This document shows, piece after piece, positions 1-8,093 of a stretch of DNA of 8,765 nucleotides (position 1 is its first letter; each line of letters starts with the position of its first letter). The DNA comes from Chitinophagales bacterium (GTDB lineage Bacteria > Bacteroidota > Bacteroidia > Chitinophagales > Chitinophagaceae). Where the stretch lies: assembly GCA_015654495.1 (NCBI GenBank), contig JAATGW010000023.1, positions 1-8,765 on the forward strand, given 5' to 3'. The notes beneath the pieces are model-generated. The model was given only the letters and a program-made list of their open reading frames with translations. It was not told the DNA's origin and did not search any database. The translations under genes were made by a program, and so were the position numbers.

Positions 1-3000
1 CCATCGGATACCATACGTGCATTAACAGAAGATAAATCAGGAAGACTTTGGGTACTGACACAGGAAAAAATCAGTTACAGAGATCCGCGTTCCCAAAAGT
101 TTGTCCATATCCTTATTCCATTCTCACAAAACTTCAACGATGAATTTTTTGAAACAATTCATGAACTCCCCGATCTTCATTTCAGAACTGATGGCATCCT
201 GATGTGGAGTGACAGAAAGCGTCTGATTTTCTACAACCCGCTAACACAGGCATTCAAGACTGTTGATTTCACTCACTCTCCTTCTCTCGGATTACGCCGG
301 ATTGCAGAAGGCCCTGATAAAGCCGAGTATTTTGAATCCAACGGGGATATTTTTCGTTACGATGATTTCAACGGAATTGTGAAAATTGTTCCTTCAGCTT
401 TACGGAGACACGATGATGCAAGATCATTTTTTGTGGACCGGTCAGGAGTACTGTGGGTAGGTACAAATGCTGCGGGCATTTATCAGTATGATATTACAGC
501 TCCACTTTTTAAATCTTATTCCTATGAGAGGGACTATCCGGAAAGCCTGCTCCGGCAGGAGTTCGGAGAATCAATAAAAACTTTATTCAACTGGACGGAA
601 CAGGATGACATAGGCTCAGCTCCAGGCTATCATTTCCGTTCATTTTATGATAAAAACGACCGGTTCTGGCTTGCACTTAAGGCAACAGTGGCCTGGAAGT
701 TGCCGGGCGAAAAAAAATTCAGAAAACTGCCCCCACTGAAAATCCAGCCGCAATCTTCCATAAATCACACCGTAATTCAAGGGCTAACGGTATCTGCTTC
801 CGGAATTCCGGTAGTGGTAGGATATAACGCAAGCGTATACCTGTATGACTCCATCAGCAACAACTGGAATGTTTTCATAGAGCCTGATCTGATCAGGAAT
901 AAATTGGGCAAAAACCTGCTTCCCCAGGATGTTGTTGCAGATAAGGAAAGACTCTGGATTACTACCGAAAAGGATGGTTTGATTTATATCGATCTGAGAA
1001 ATAAAGAAATCAATCAGCTAAAAAACCGGAATCCATCAGATCCATTTCCCACCAATCAACTGCTGGGCTGTATTGAAGATCCGGCAAACAGCAATTTATT
1101 ATGGATAGGAAGTTTTCAGGGTCTTATATCACTTGACAAAAAAAGCCTGCAATGCAAACTTTACAGCCGTGAAAATGGCTTGCCTGACAATACGATATAT
1201 TCCATACAAACTGATCGTTCCGGAGATCTTTGGCTGAGTACGAATAAAGGACTGTGCCGGTTCAACCCGGCCACAGGTAAGATAAAAACTTATAGCGCTT
1301 TATACGGTTTGCCAGGCGACGAATACAACCGTTTCCATCAACTGAAATTACCCGATGGAAGGTTATCGTTTGGCGGAACTGAAGGCTGGGTAGTATTCAA
1401 TCCGGCGAACTTTGGAAAAGATGAGTTTGAACCACCGGTTGCAATTACTTCGCTGAAAGTAAATAACATTCCGGCAAACGCTGATTCAGGAAAACGGATT
1501 TTAAAGAGCTCAATCAATGCACTCGCCAAACTTGAATTACCCTATTCCGATAATACAATTACGGTTGGATTTGCAGGTCTGCAATTCAATCAGCCCCAGG
1601 AACTGCTTTACAGGTATCGACTTATCGGCTATGATGAAAACTGGATTGAAGCCGGCCACAGCCCGCTTGCGAATTATACTAAAATACCTCCTGGTCATTA
1701 TACGCTTGAAGTAAATGCAAGCAATACAAACGGAGCCTGGAGCAGTCATATCCGGACCTTGCCGATTACTATCTTTCCACCGTGGTGGCAAACCTGGTGG
1801 GCCTATTTATGTTATGGCATTGCCTGTTTTGGTATTGCCTGGGCATTCATCAGTTTCCGGTTAAAAAGAGGACTGATAAAACAGGAAATGTCTATCAGAG
1901 AAATGGAGAGCATGCAGTTAAAAAAAATGGATGAACTGAAAACGCGCTTTTTCTCCAATATCACCCACGAATTCAGAACACCATTGACCCTCATCCTCGG
2001 CCCTGCCGAACAACTTAAGCACAGGCACGAGGAGGATACCCAGCAGAAAAAACTATCGGATACCATCATACGAAATTCCAATCAGCTTCTGGGACTGATC
2101 AACCAGTTGCTCGATCTGGCAAAACTGGACGCCCGTGCCATGAAGCCGGCAGAATCTATGGGCCGGCCTGCCGATACATTAAAATCAGTAATAAAAACTT
2201 TTGAAAATGATGCGCTGAGCAAACATGTCAACCTGCAACTGGACGACCGGTCCCTGGATGCGGAATACCTGTTTTCTTCAGAGGTGTTTGAACGGATCAT
2301 CACCAACCTTTTATCTAATGCGTTAAAATTTACGCCGGAAAACGGAGAAGTAATTGTACGGCTGATATCGCACGATACCGGAATTCAAATAACGGTAGAG
2401 GATAATGGTATCGGCATTCCGCAGTCGCGACTACCCTATATTTTCGACCGCTTTTACCAGGCACACGATACTGAGGCTCCGGAAGATGGGAAACGGCTGG
2501 GAACGGGCATTGGCCTTTCGCTGGTGAAGGAACTTGCGGAACTTCAAAAAGGAAAAATAACTGTACAAAGCCATAGCGCGCATGATGGTGAAGGTAAAAC
2601 CGGAACCAGGTTTGATATTCATTTACCATTTCGCATTGCCGGAAAGCCGGATACCATCAACCATACCAATGGCGAAGAGAAGAATATCGAAAGTCCGGAG
2701 CCTGAAGATAGTCTTGCCCGCATTCTGATTGTTGAAGACAGCGTGGAACTGGCTGAATTTATAAAAGACAGCTTAGTCGGGGATTACCATATCTACTTTT
2801 CTTCCAATGGTGCAAACGGGTTGAATGATGCATTGCAAATCATGCCTGATCTCATCATCAGCGATGTGCTGATGCCGGTAATGGATGGTTTTACATTTAC
2901 TTCGAATCTTAAGAAAGATCTGCGCATTGCACATATACCTGTAATATTATTAACAGCAAAAGCCTCTCATGAAAGCCGTATTGAAGGCCTTACCGCAGGC

Positions 3001-3492
3001 GCTGTTGACTATCTTACCAAGCCTTTTCATCCTGCCGAACTACTACTCCGCGTCAGAAACCTGCTTGAGCAACAGCAGCGGCTGCGAGAACATGCAAGAA
3101 AGGACATCTTTCCAACTCTTGATTCAACCACGCAAAAGGATGAGCTTGCTGTTGAGGCGCCGCAGGACCCCTTCCTTAAAAACATATATGAACTCATTAA
3201 TGAGCATCTGGTCGATCCCTTATTCGGAGTGGAAGAACTTGTACAGCAAATGGATATGAGCCGTGCCAGCCTTTACCGGAAAGTAAAATCCGTTACCGGT
3301 ACGGCGATCGGTGAAGTAGTACGCAACTACCGGCTGAAGAAATCAACAGAATTTCTTCTTGCAGGAAACAGCAGTGCAGACACTGCCTATATGAGCGGTT
3401 TCGGCAGCCCGGCCTATTTTACCAAATGCTTCAGGGAAGTTTATGGAATAACTCCCGGCGAATTTGTGCGACGCAGCGAAAATGTTTCCTGA
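1..3492 (+). CDS. Hybrid two-component system protein (sensor kinase/receiver/AraC regulator), 5'-truncated
   Basis: One-protein signalling system of the Bacteroidota HTCS type. These usually sense breakdown products of polysaccharides in the periplasm and activate nearby utilisation genes. The frame is open from base 1, so the true start lies upstream; the ATG at 202 is internal, because a propeller motif (EDKSGRLWVLT, about nt 28-60) precedes it in frame. Order seen: Reg_prop blades (e.g. DRSGVLWVGT near 436, DRSGDLWLST near 1213), Y_Y_Y domain about 1525-1760, one membrane helix about 1783-1860, then HisKA with ITHEFRTPLTLI (phospho-His codon 1966). The ATPase follows with its N box (TNLLSNALKF, near 2300), DNGIGIP and GTGIGLSLV. 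The receiver has ISDVLMPVMDG (phospho-Asp codon 2863) and a conserved Lys in LTKPF (3019). An AraC-type helix-turn-helix fills about 3200-3480. All catalytic motifs are intact. No SusC/SusD or glycosidase gene is visible here, so the ligand cannot be inferred; its target may lie upstream of the window. Confidence 0.96.
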   Translation, partial: PSDTIRALTEDKSGRLWVLTQEKISYRDPRSQKFVHILIPFSQNFNDEFFETIHELPDLHFRTDGILMWSDRKRLIFYNPLTQAFKTVDFTHSPSLGLRRIAEGPDKAEYFESNGDIFRYDDFNGIVKIVPSALRRHDDARSFFVDRSGVLWVGTNAAGIYQYDITAPLFKSYSYERDYPESLLRQEFGESIKTLFNWTEQDDIGSAPGYHFRSFYDKNDRFWLALKATVAWKLPGEKKFRKLPPLKIQPQSSINHTVIQGLTVSASGIPVVVGYNASVYLYDSISNNWNVFIEPDLIRNKLGKNLLPQDVVADKERLWITTEKDGLIYIDLRNKEINQLKNRNPSDPFPTNQLLGCIEDPANSNLLWIGSFQGLISLDKKSLQCKLYSRENGLPDNTIYSIQTDRSGDLWLSTNKGLCRFNPATGKIKTYSALYGLPGDEYNRFHQLKLPDGRLSFGGTEGWVVFNPANFGKDEFEPPVAITSLKVNNIPANADSGKRILKSSINALAKLELPYSDNTITVGFAGLQFNQPQELLYRYRLIGYDENWIEAGHSPLANYTKIPPGHYTLEVNASNTNGAWSSHIRTLPITIFPPWWQTWWAYLCYGIACFGIAWAFISFRLKRGLIKQEMSIREMESMQLKKMDELKTRFFSNITHEFRTPLTLILGPAEQLKHRHEEDTQQKKLSDTIIRNSNQLLGLINQLLDLAKLDARAMKPAESMGRPADTLKSVIKTFENDALSKHVNLQLDDRSLDAEYLFSSEVFERIITNLLSNALKFTPENGEVIVRLISHDTGIQITVEDNGIGIPQSRLPYIFDRFYQAHDTEAPEDGKRLGTGIGLSLVKELAELQKGKITVQSHSAHDGEGKTGTRFDIHLPFRIAGKPDTINHTNGEEKNIESPEPEDSLARILIVEDSVELAEFIKDSLVGDYHIYFSSNGANGLNDALQIMPDLIISDVLMPVMDGFTFTSNLKKDLRIAHIPVILLTAKASHESRIEGLTAGAVDYLTKPFHPAELLLRVRNLLEQQQRLREHARKDIFPTLDSTTQKDELAVEAPQDPFLKNIYELINEHLVDPLFGVEELVQQMDMSRASLYRKVKSVTGTAIGEVVRNYRLKKSTEFLLAGNSSADTAYMSGFGSPAYFTKCFREVYGITPGEFVRRSENVS

Positions 3493-3551
3493 ATTTTAAC
3501 TCCATTTCCCTTTCCAGATGCTGAGACAATATTTATATCCTTTGAGACAGG

Positions 3552-3582
3552 ATTGATAGCACCATTATAACTCTTATATTTC
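3552..3582 (+). promoter_or_regulatory. Candidate Bacteroidota-type promoter for the small membrane protein gene
   Basis: ATTG, 19 nt, then TATATTTC. This matches the known Bacteroidota pattern (-33 TTTG, 19-21 nt, -7 TAnnTTTG) at three of four and five of six informative positions. It lies in the gap after the hybrid regulator gene and would give a leader of roughly 120 nt. The match is imperfect and this base composition yields chance hits. No clear terminator was seen directly after the regulator gene, so read-through transcription is also possible. Confidence 0.3.
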
Positions 3583-3713
3583 GTTGATACGCCCGGTATA
3601 CAGTTCCCCTCTCCCATTGCTGAATTTTGTTTTCTGAAACATCCGGGGTCCGAATTAACAATGCCATCGGTCCGGAATCGTCAACATGCATGCACAAAAG
3701 ACCAATGAGAGAT

Positions 3714-4232
3714 ATGAAGAGTGAAATAAAAGTTTATTCGCCGGGCGAGTTCCCGCAGTCATTTTATCTGTTTGATTTGTCTCTGAAAATAGTGTTGCCC
3801 ATATGTTCCATCATCTGGGAACACCTGCAGCATTCAACAGTAATTAATCCGGTGCTGATCGCCAAATGGTTTATTTTCTGGGGAATGGGAATTTATTTCT
3901 GTATCATGGGAATAGCACAAATGCTAAGGCCTGCTTTTGCTGCAAAACTGCTCTTCCTCAGCAAAACTCCCGGATTCAGCGAATTAATAATTCAATTAGG
4001 CATCATAAATATTTCGATAGGTGTACTGGCAATTCTTTCCCTGCTGGATGTACACGCACTCAAACTGGCAGCTTCAGTTGCAATAGCTTATTTCGGGCTA
4101 TCTACTTTGCTGAGTTTTTTCAGGAAAAGAGATATCCGTTTTGACACCTTCAGATTGATAACAGACCTGCTGCTCTTTTCAACCTCATTGCTTTTCCTGT
4201 TTTTCTCCTTGTTCGCCGAAGGGCAACCTTGA
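3714..4232 (+). CDS. Small four-helix membrane protein, DUF6790-like
   Basis: A 172-residue predicted inner-membrane protein of unknown function. Four hydrophobic segments are seen: around AKWFIFWGMGIYFCIMGIA, IIQLGIINISIGVLAILSLL, LKLAASVAIAYFGLSTLLSF and LITDLLLFSTSLLFLFFSLF. The block with KWFIFWGMGIYF, a following MLRPAFAAK and the later QLGIINISIGVLAILSL resembles the DUF6790 family from memory; no search was run. Start choice: ATG 3714 (MKSEIKV) is preceded by GAGAG at very short spacing. In-frame ATGs at 3705 and 3690 and a TTG at 3627 are alternatives, but they only add a polar, unconserved-looking N-terminus. The stop codon lies inside the left arm of the long palindrome that follows. 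Neither neighbour suggests a pathway, and the palindrome separates it from the downstream cluster. Confidence 0.75.
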   Translation: MKSEIKVYSPGEFPQSFYLFDLSLKIVLPICSIIWEHLQHSTVINPVLIAKWFIFWGMGIYFCIMGIAQMLRPAFAAKLLFLSKTPGFSELIIQLGIINISIGVLAILSLLDVHALKLAASVAIAYFGLSTLLSFFRKRDIRFDTFRLITDLLLFSTSLLFLFFSLFAEGQP

Positions 4233-4282
4233 CAAAAAAACCTCCGAGGTCTTAGACCTCGGAGGTTTTTTTGTCAAGGTTG
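4224..4282. terminator. Perfect 59-nt palindrome, probable bidirectional intrinsic terminator or REP-like repeat
   Basis: The arms 4224-4252 and 4254-4282 are exact reverse complements, 29 bp each around a single central T at 4253. The GC-rich core (ACCTCCGAGGTC) is flanked by A7 on the left and T7 on the right, so on either strand the RNA forms a strong hairpin followed by a U tract, the classic intrinsic terminator layout. The outer arm segments (CAACCTTGAC and its complement) extend the pairing beyond what a terminator needs. The left arm contains the last codons and the TGA stop (4230-4232) of the membrane protein gene. It should end transcription before the TIR-like/nSTAND cluster. I recall similar CCTCCGAGGTCT palindromes scattered in Bacteroidota genomes, but cannot verify this here. 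Confidence 0.85.
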
Positions 4283-4385
4283 GGTGGCTCACCGCCGGTA
4301 GCATTGTCGAATCCAGGTCCAAAATTTCGCCGGTCCATCTTCACGTAAGCTCATGTACAATCTACTCCTGTTCAATTTCCTATTA

Positions 4386-4401
4386 ATGAATGGCCATTCA
4401 T
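4386..4401. repeat. 16-bp perfect palindrome, candidate operator
   Basis: ATGAATGGCCATTCAT reads identically on both strands. It sits about 165 nt upstream of the TIR-like gene and just before a -7-like TAACTTTT (4420-4427), so it would overlap the -33 position of that possible promoter (TTCA at 4397-4400, 19 nt spacing). A dimeric repressor or activator could bind here. No regulator gene next to it is known to use this site, so the role is inference. Confidence 0.35.
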
Positions 4402-4501
4402 AATCTGGTGAAAAATGAATAACTTTTATAAGCATTTTAATTCCAGACTATTGTATATCTGTTACTCTCATTGAAATTTCCTCTGCCGGGACCCTGAATC
4501 C

Positions 4502-4536
4502 AATGGATGTTTATGACTAAACCGTCATAGTCCATT
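4502..4536 (+). promoter_or_regulatory. Stem-loop in the probable leader of the TIR-like gene
   Basis: Two nested 6-bp inverted repeats: AATGGA (4502-4507) pairs with TCCATT (4531-4536), and TATGAC (4512-4517) pairs with GTCATA (4524-4529). There is an asymmetric internal loop (4 nt against 1 nt) and a 6-nt apical loop. It ends 31 nt before the ATG, so it could be an RNA hairpin affecting translation or a composite DNA operator. It is only moderately stable and lacks a U tract, so a terminator is unlikely. Confidence 0.35.
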
Positions 4537-4567
4537 ACCCGATGCGCCCAACTTCAACAATAAAAAG

Positions 4568-6268
4568 ATGAAGACAATAAAAATATTTCTTGCCTCCTCT
4601 TCCGAACTTAAAGAAGAACGGGAACAGTTTCGCAATTTTATCAACGATGAAAATGAGCGGCTCGAAACAAAAAACATCAAACTGAAACTGGTAAGATGGG
4701 AGAATTTCCTGGATGCCATTTCTGATACCCGGCTCCAGGATGAGTACAATAAAGAGATCAGCGACTGCGATATCGTTCTTTGTCTTTTCTTCACTAAAGT
4801 GGGAAAATATACTGCAGAGGAATTTGATACCGCCTATCAGGTTTTTAAAGACAAAGGCAAACCTAAAATCTGGACCTATTTTAAAAAAGGCTCTCTTGAT
4901 ATAGATTTAATCACCGAAGAAATCAACACGCTGTTTGCCTTCAAGAAAAAGATCGCTGACCTGGGTCACTTTTATTCCGAATTTACCAATATTGATAACC
5001 TGCTGAATAAATACAGGGGCCAGCTGGATAAATTCCTGTTACAATACGAAGAAGATGCAGAGGATGCAGATACAGACGGAGATGATAACGCTGATCCCGA
5101 ACAGGATAATGAAGCCGCGCATAACCCATTCAACGAATGGCTTACAAAAAAGCTGATTGAAGCGATCAGGCCATACAGTAAAAAAGCAAATGATTTCCTA
5201 ACTACCAACAGCGACTGGGAAACAAATACTGAACTGATTCCGACGGTCAAGCGGATTATTATTTCCGCTTATGTTGGCGTGCTGGGGATACAGATACGTA
5301 AACTGATGTCGATCGGAGAAGAAGAATTCTCGGAGAGCAAGATGAAAAGGTATCTCGAAAACTGTGTTCTCACAGCAAAACGGGCATTACAGCTTCTCTG
5401 TTATTCGCTACTGTCGAAATTATGGGATCACCATATGGGAAGCAAAGGCCTGCTTTCAGAAACGCAGACCACAACCCTGGTAAAATTTTTTAAGAATGCG
5501 GCTGAAGAGAGTATAACAGGATATGTAGCCCTCTTAAGAACCCTTATGGAAATTTTTACTGAAAACAAGCTGGAACCGCCTATAAAACATTTGATAAACC
5601 TGCAGCCCGAAATACAGGCCGGGAGCGCGTTCACAGATGCATGCGCCAAACTTCATGCAGTAAATGATTTATTGAGACAAGCACATTTTACGGTAAATGA
5701 TTGCACTGAATCAGAAAAAAACCTGACCATTGTTCTTGAACACCTTAGCTTTCTTGCTGAGTACAAAATGATCTCCATTAAAGACATTGGTTATAACCAG
5801 CAACGAAACGATAAAGAAGGAATGTACCTGCATAATTATTCTTTGCTGGAAGGAGACAGCCAGTTCAATACCAACAACCAGGGCAAGATCAGAAAAGAAA
5901 ACGCGCCTGTGATTTCCTATGCAGTTTTATTGTTTAAAGAAGATTACCGGCAGAACATAAACCTGGTGCCTTTTATTATCGACTATAATGCACTTGGATT
6001 TAATGGCGGGTCAAAAATCTGTTTCTATTCTTTTTGTAATACTTATGATGATCTGAATTTGAACTATAGCTTTATTGAAGATAACAGCAGAGTGATCATC
6101 AAAAAATCAAGAAATGCCAGGCCGGCCGAAGAACAGGCTTTTAATAAATGGCTGGCAAACCCGGAAAACCGGAAGGATATGAATTTCGACAATGTCTTTA
6201 ACCTGTTCAGCGAAGTAAAAAAAACACTGGCCGGTTTGGAAGAGGAAACCACGGAGGACATACTGTAG
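4568..6268 (+). CDS. TIR-like (DUF4062-like) protein with large uncharacterised C-terminal region; putative effector
   Basis: A 566-residue predicted cytoplasmic protein with no signal peptide or membrane helix. Residues 1-155 look like the TIR/DUF4062-like alpha/beta fold: strand IKIFLASS (4-11) with SELKEEREQF, LVRWENF (41-47), RLQDEYNKEISDCDIVLCLF (55-74), then GKYTAEEFDTAY (79-90) and GKPKIWTYFK (97-106). Glu84/Glu85 lie where TIR domains carry their catalytic glutamate, so NAD-type nucleotide processing is possible but unproven. A strongly acidic linker (about 161-182) follows. Residues about 190-566 are helical, then mixed alpha/beta, and match no family I recognise. The ATG is preceded by an A-rich stretch (AATAAAAAG), normal for this phylum. 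The nSTAND1 gene starts 24 nt later, and TIR-like proteins paired with STAND NTPases are a known theme in prokaryotic conflict systems. An effector role is therefore the best guess. Confidence 0.88.
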   Translation: MKTIKIFLASSSELKEEREQFRNFINDENERLETKNIKLKLVRWENFLDAISDTRLQDEYNKEISDCDIVLCLFFTKVGKYTAEEFDTAYQVFKDKGKPKIWTYFKKGSLDIDLITEEINTLFAFKKKIADLGHFYSEFTNIDNLLNKYRGQLDKFLLQYEEDAEDADTDGDDNADPEQDNEAAHNPFNEWLTKKLIEAIRPYSKKANDFLTTNSDWETNTELIPTVKRIIISAYVGVLGIQIRKLMSIGEEEFSESKMKRYLENCVLTAKRALQLLCYSLLSKLWDHHMGSKGLLSETQTTTLVKFFKNAAEESITGYVALLRTLMEIFTENKLEPPIKHLINLQPEIQAGSAFTDACAKLHAVNDLLRQAHFTVNDCTESEKNLTIVLEHLSFLAEYKMISIKDIGYNQQRNDKEGMYLHNYSLLEGDSQFNTNNQGKIRKENAPVISYAVLLFKEDYRQNINLVPFIIDYNALGFNGGSKICFYSFCNTYDDLNLNYSFIEDNSRVIIKKSRNARPAEEQAFNKWLANPENRKDMNFDNVFNLFSEVKKTLAGLEEETTEDIL

Positions 6269-6292
6269 CTACAACCTTTTTTATCCGGATAA

Positions 6293-8086
6293 ATGTTGAC
6301 AAGCATGAAAAAATATCCCCTCAAATTTCTGGATTCTTATAACCGGGATGACCAGGGAATTTTTTTCGGTCGTAATGAAGAGATCAACGCTCTTTATGAA
6401 ATGGTTTTTCAAACTTCGGTGATTGTAGTGTATGGGGCATCCGGAACAGGTAAAACAAGTCTTATCAATTGCGGACTTGCCGGCAGGTTTCAGCCGCATG
6501 ACTGGTTGCCTCTCATGATCAGAAGGGGCAATAATATAAATGACTCACTGGAGAAAGCGATAAAAGATGCAGGTGGTAATCCCGCAAAATCACAGAGGGA
6601 ATCCAACTGGTTCAACGATGGCGAAGAAGAAACTGAAACAGTTATTATTAGTCCGGTTTGCAGATCCATCAAGGCAGTTTACCAGAAATCTTTCAGACCT
6701 CTGTATCTTATTTTTGACCAGTTTGAAGAGTTATTTATCCTGGGGTCTTCAGGAGAACAGGATATTTTTATCAAGACCATACAGGATATACTACAATCTG
6801 ATCAACAGGTAAAACTGATCTTCTCGATCCGCGAAGAGTACCTCGGCTATCTTTTCGATTTTGAACGTTCAGTACCGCAGCTGCTGCGAAAAAAATTGCG
6901 GGTTGAGCCGATGAACCTTGAAAAAGTAAAACAGGTTATCATTGGCGTATCGGAATACGAAGATTCAAATATAAAGTTGAAGGCCGGTGAATCCGACCAG
7001 GTGGCGGAAGGCATTTTCGACAAGATAAAGGGCAAAGGAAAAGTTCTTACTATACAATTACCCTTTCTTCAGGTTTTTCTGGACAAGTTTTATCTCAATA
7101 TCACTGGTGATGAAAATCGGAAAGCAGAAGCGGAATTTTCGATGAATGCATTAAATGAAATGGAGGAAATTGACGATGTGCTGATTAATTTTCTTGAAGA
7201 ACAGGTAAAGGGTATTTCCAAAAAACTGAACAGGCAATATACCGCTGTATCAACTGACCTGACCTGGAAATTTTTATCTCCCTTTTCAACACTCGAGGGT
7301 ACAAAGGAACCGATCACCCGCCAGGGATTATACGATCGTTTGCCGGAACTGGATACCGGTATAGTTAATGTAATCATGGATGCATTTATCAACAGCCGGA
7401 TCCTGCGCTTTAATGAAACATCCGAAATGTTTGAAATAGCACATGACTGCCTGGCAAAACCAATTGCTGAAAAAAGGAGTGTTGAAGAAAAAGCCCAGCT
7501 GGAAATAAAACGGCTGATAAAAAGCCAGGTTACTGTTAAACCAGAAGCCCGGGAACATTTTACAGAAAAGCAATTATTATTTATTGAACCCTATCTCGAA
7601 AAATTTAAAGTCACTGAAGAAGAAAAAAAATGGATTAAAGACAGTAAGGACAAAATACAGTATCAGAAAGAATCGGAGCGATTGAAACAACAGGAAGAAC
7701 TTGACAGAACACAAAAGCGTCTGCGTTTGGTCAGGGGACTTTTAGTGCTGGCATTGCTGGGTCTTGTTGGGGCGGGATACTTCTGGCTCGACTCAAATAA
7801 TCAAAAAGAAATTGCGAAAGAAGCTGCAAAATCGGCTACCATACAAAAGGATTCCGCAGTCAGCGCAAGGAAAGACGCTGATAAGGCATTAACAAAAGTG
7901 AATGAACAGATTGCAATTATAAGTAAAAAAGATTTCGAGGATCTGAGAAAAAGAACGGAAACAATTACTAATACCGGAGGTTGCCCGGTTGAAATTTTAA
8001 GCAGGATGGATAGTATCGCAGCTATTCATCCTGATAGTTTATCAATGAAATCTACAATTAAATCAATAAGAGCAAAGTGTAAATAA
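6293..8086 (+). CDS. Membrane-anchored nSTAND1 family NTPase with short periplasmic coiled-coil tail
   Basis: A 597-residue STAND-class P-loop NTPase, a family acting as nucleotide-driven switches in immunity and signalling. The N-terminal signature is KFLDSYNRDDQGIFFGRNEE (11-30). Walker A is GASGTGKTS (48-56, Lys54), Walker B LYLIFDQFEELF (137-148, Asp142), with a sensor-like Arg180 in FSIREEYLG. A winged-helix-like end with IAHDCLAKPI (382-391) follows, then a charged helical segment (395-478). A single membrane helix at about 479-499 is preceded by RTQKRLRLVR, so the NTPase side should be cytoplasmic and residues 500-597 periplasmic. The tail is coiled-coil-like, then ends with a small region holding Cys564 and Cys596. 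The WD40 or TPR array common after this helix in relatives is missing. ATG 6305 (MKKYPLKF) is an equally likely start, since it begins at the conserved motif. It lies between the TIR-like gene and the secreted Lcl_C gene (7-nt gap), probably co-transcribed with both. Confidence 0.93.
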   Translation: MLTSMKKYPLKFLDSYNRDDQGIFFGRNEEINALYEMVFQTSVIVVYGASGTGKTSLINCGLAGRFQPHDWLPLMIRRGNNINDSLEKAIKDAGGNPAKSQRESNWFNDGEEETETVIISPVCRSIKAVYQKSFRPLYLIFDQFEELFILGSSGEQDIFIKTIQDILQSDQQVKLIFSIREEYLGYLFDFERSVPQLLRKKLRVEPMNLEKVKQVIIGVSEYEDSNIKLKAGESDQVAEGIFDKIKGKGKVLTIQLPFLQVFLDKFYLNITGDENRKAEAEFSMNALNEMEEIDDVLINFLEEQVKGISKKLNRQYTAVSTDLTWKFLSPFSTLEGTKEPITRQGLYDRLPELDTGIVNVIMDAFINSRILRFNETSEMFEIAHDCLAKPIAEKRSVEEKAQLEIKRLIKSQVTVKPEAREHFTEKQLLFIEPYLEKFKVTEEEKKWIKDSKDKIQYQKESERLKQQEELDRTQKRLRLVRGLLVLALLGLVGAGYFWLDSNNQKEIAKEAAKSATIQKDSAVSARKDADKALTKVNEQIAIISKKDFEDLRKRTETITNTGGCPVEILSRMDSIAAIHPDSLSMKSTIKSIRAKCK

Positions 8087-8093
8087 CTGTACT

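Larger units (their letters stand above)
4283..4567. other. Non-coding spacer upstream of the TIR-like/nSTAND cluster
   Basis: With the palindrome before it, this makes a 335-nt gap without a credible gene on either strand. It holds a 16-bp palindrome (4386-4401), a weak promoter candidate with a -7-like TAACTTTT at 4420-4427, and a two-part stem-loop at 4502-4536. No tRNA, small-RNA family or coding pattern was recognised. Its position makes it the likely control region of the downstream three-gene cluster. Confidence 0.6.

Noticed and set aside
202..204. ATG as start of the hybrid regulator
   Set aside because: The frame is open back to base 1 and encodes a further propeller motif, so the gene starts upstream of the window.
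2330..2629. 99-residue minus-strand open frame
   Set aside because: Lies wholly inside the kinase ATPase domain, with no family resemblance; a shadow of the real gene.
1..3492. Polysaccharide utilisation locus around the hybrid regulator
   Set aside because: No SusC/SusD, glycosidase or transporter gene is present in the window; it may exist upstream but cannot be claimed.
3627..3713. TTG start extending the small membrane protein by 29 residues
   Set aside because: Rare start codon, no ribosome-binding site, and a polar extension unlike the rest of the protein; ATG 3714 fits better.
3866..4144. 92-residue plus-strand frame inside the membrane protein gene
   Set aside because: Out-of-frame shadow; the membrane-helix pattern is in the other frame.
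4454..4461. TATATCTG as a -7 promoter element
   Set aside because: One mismatch to the phylum consensus and no TTTG-like element 19-21 nt upstream.
7090..7392. 100-residue minus-strand open frame
   Set aside because: Antisense to the nSTAND1 coding region, Ser/Phe-rich composition typical of a shadow frame.
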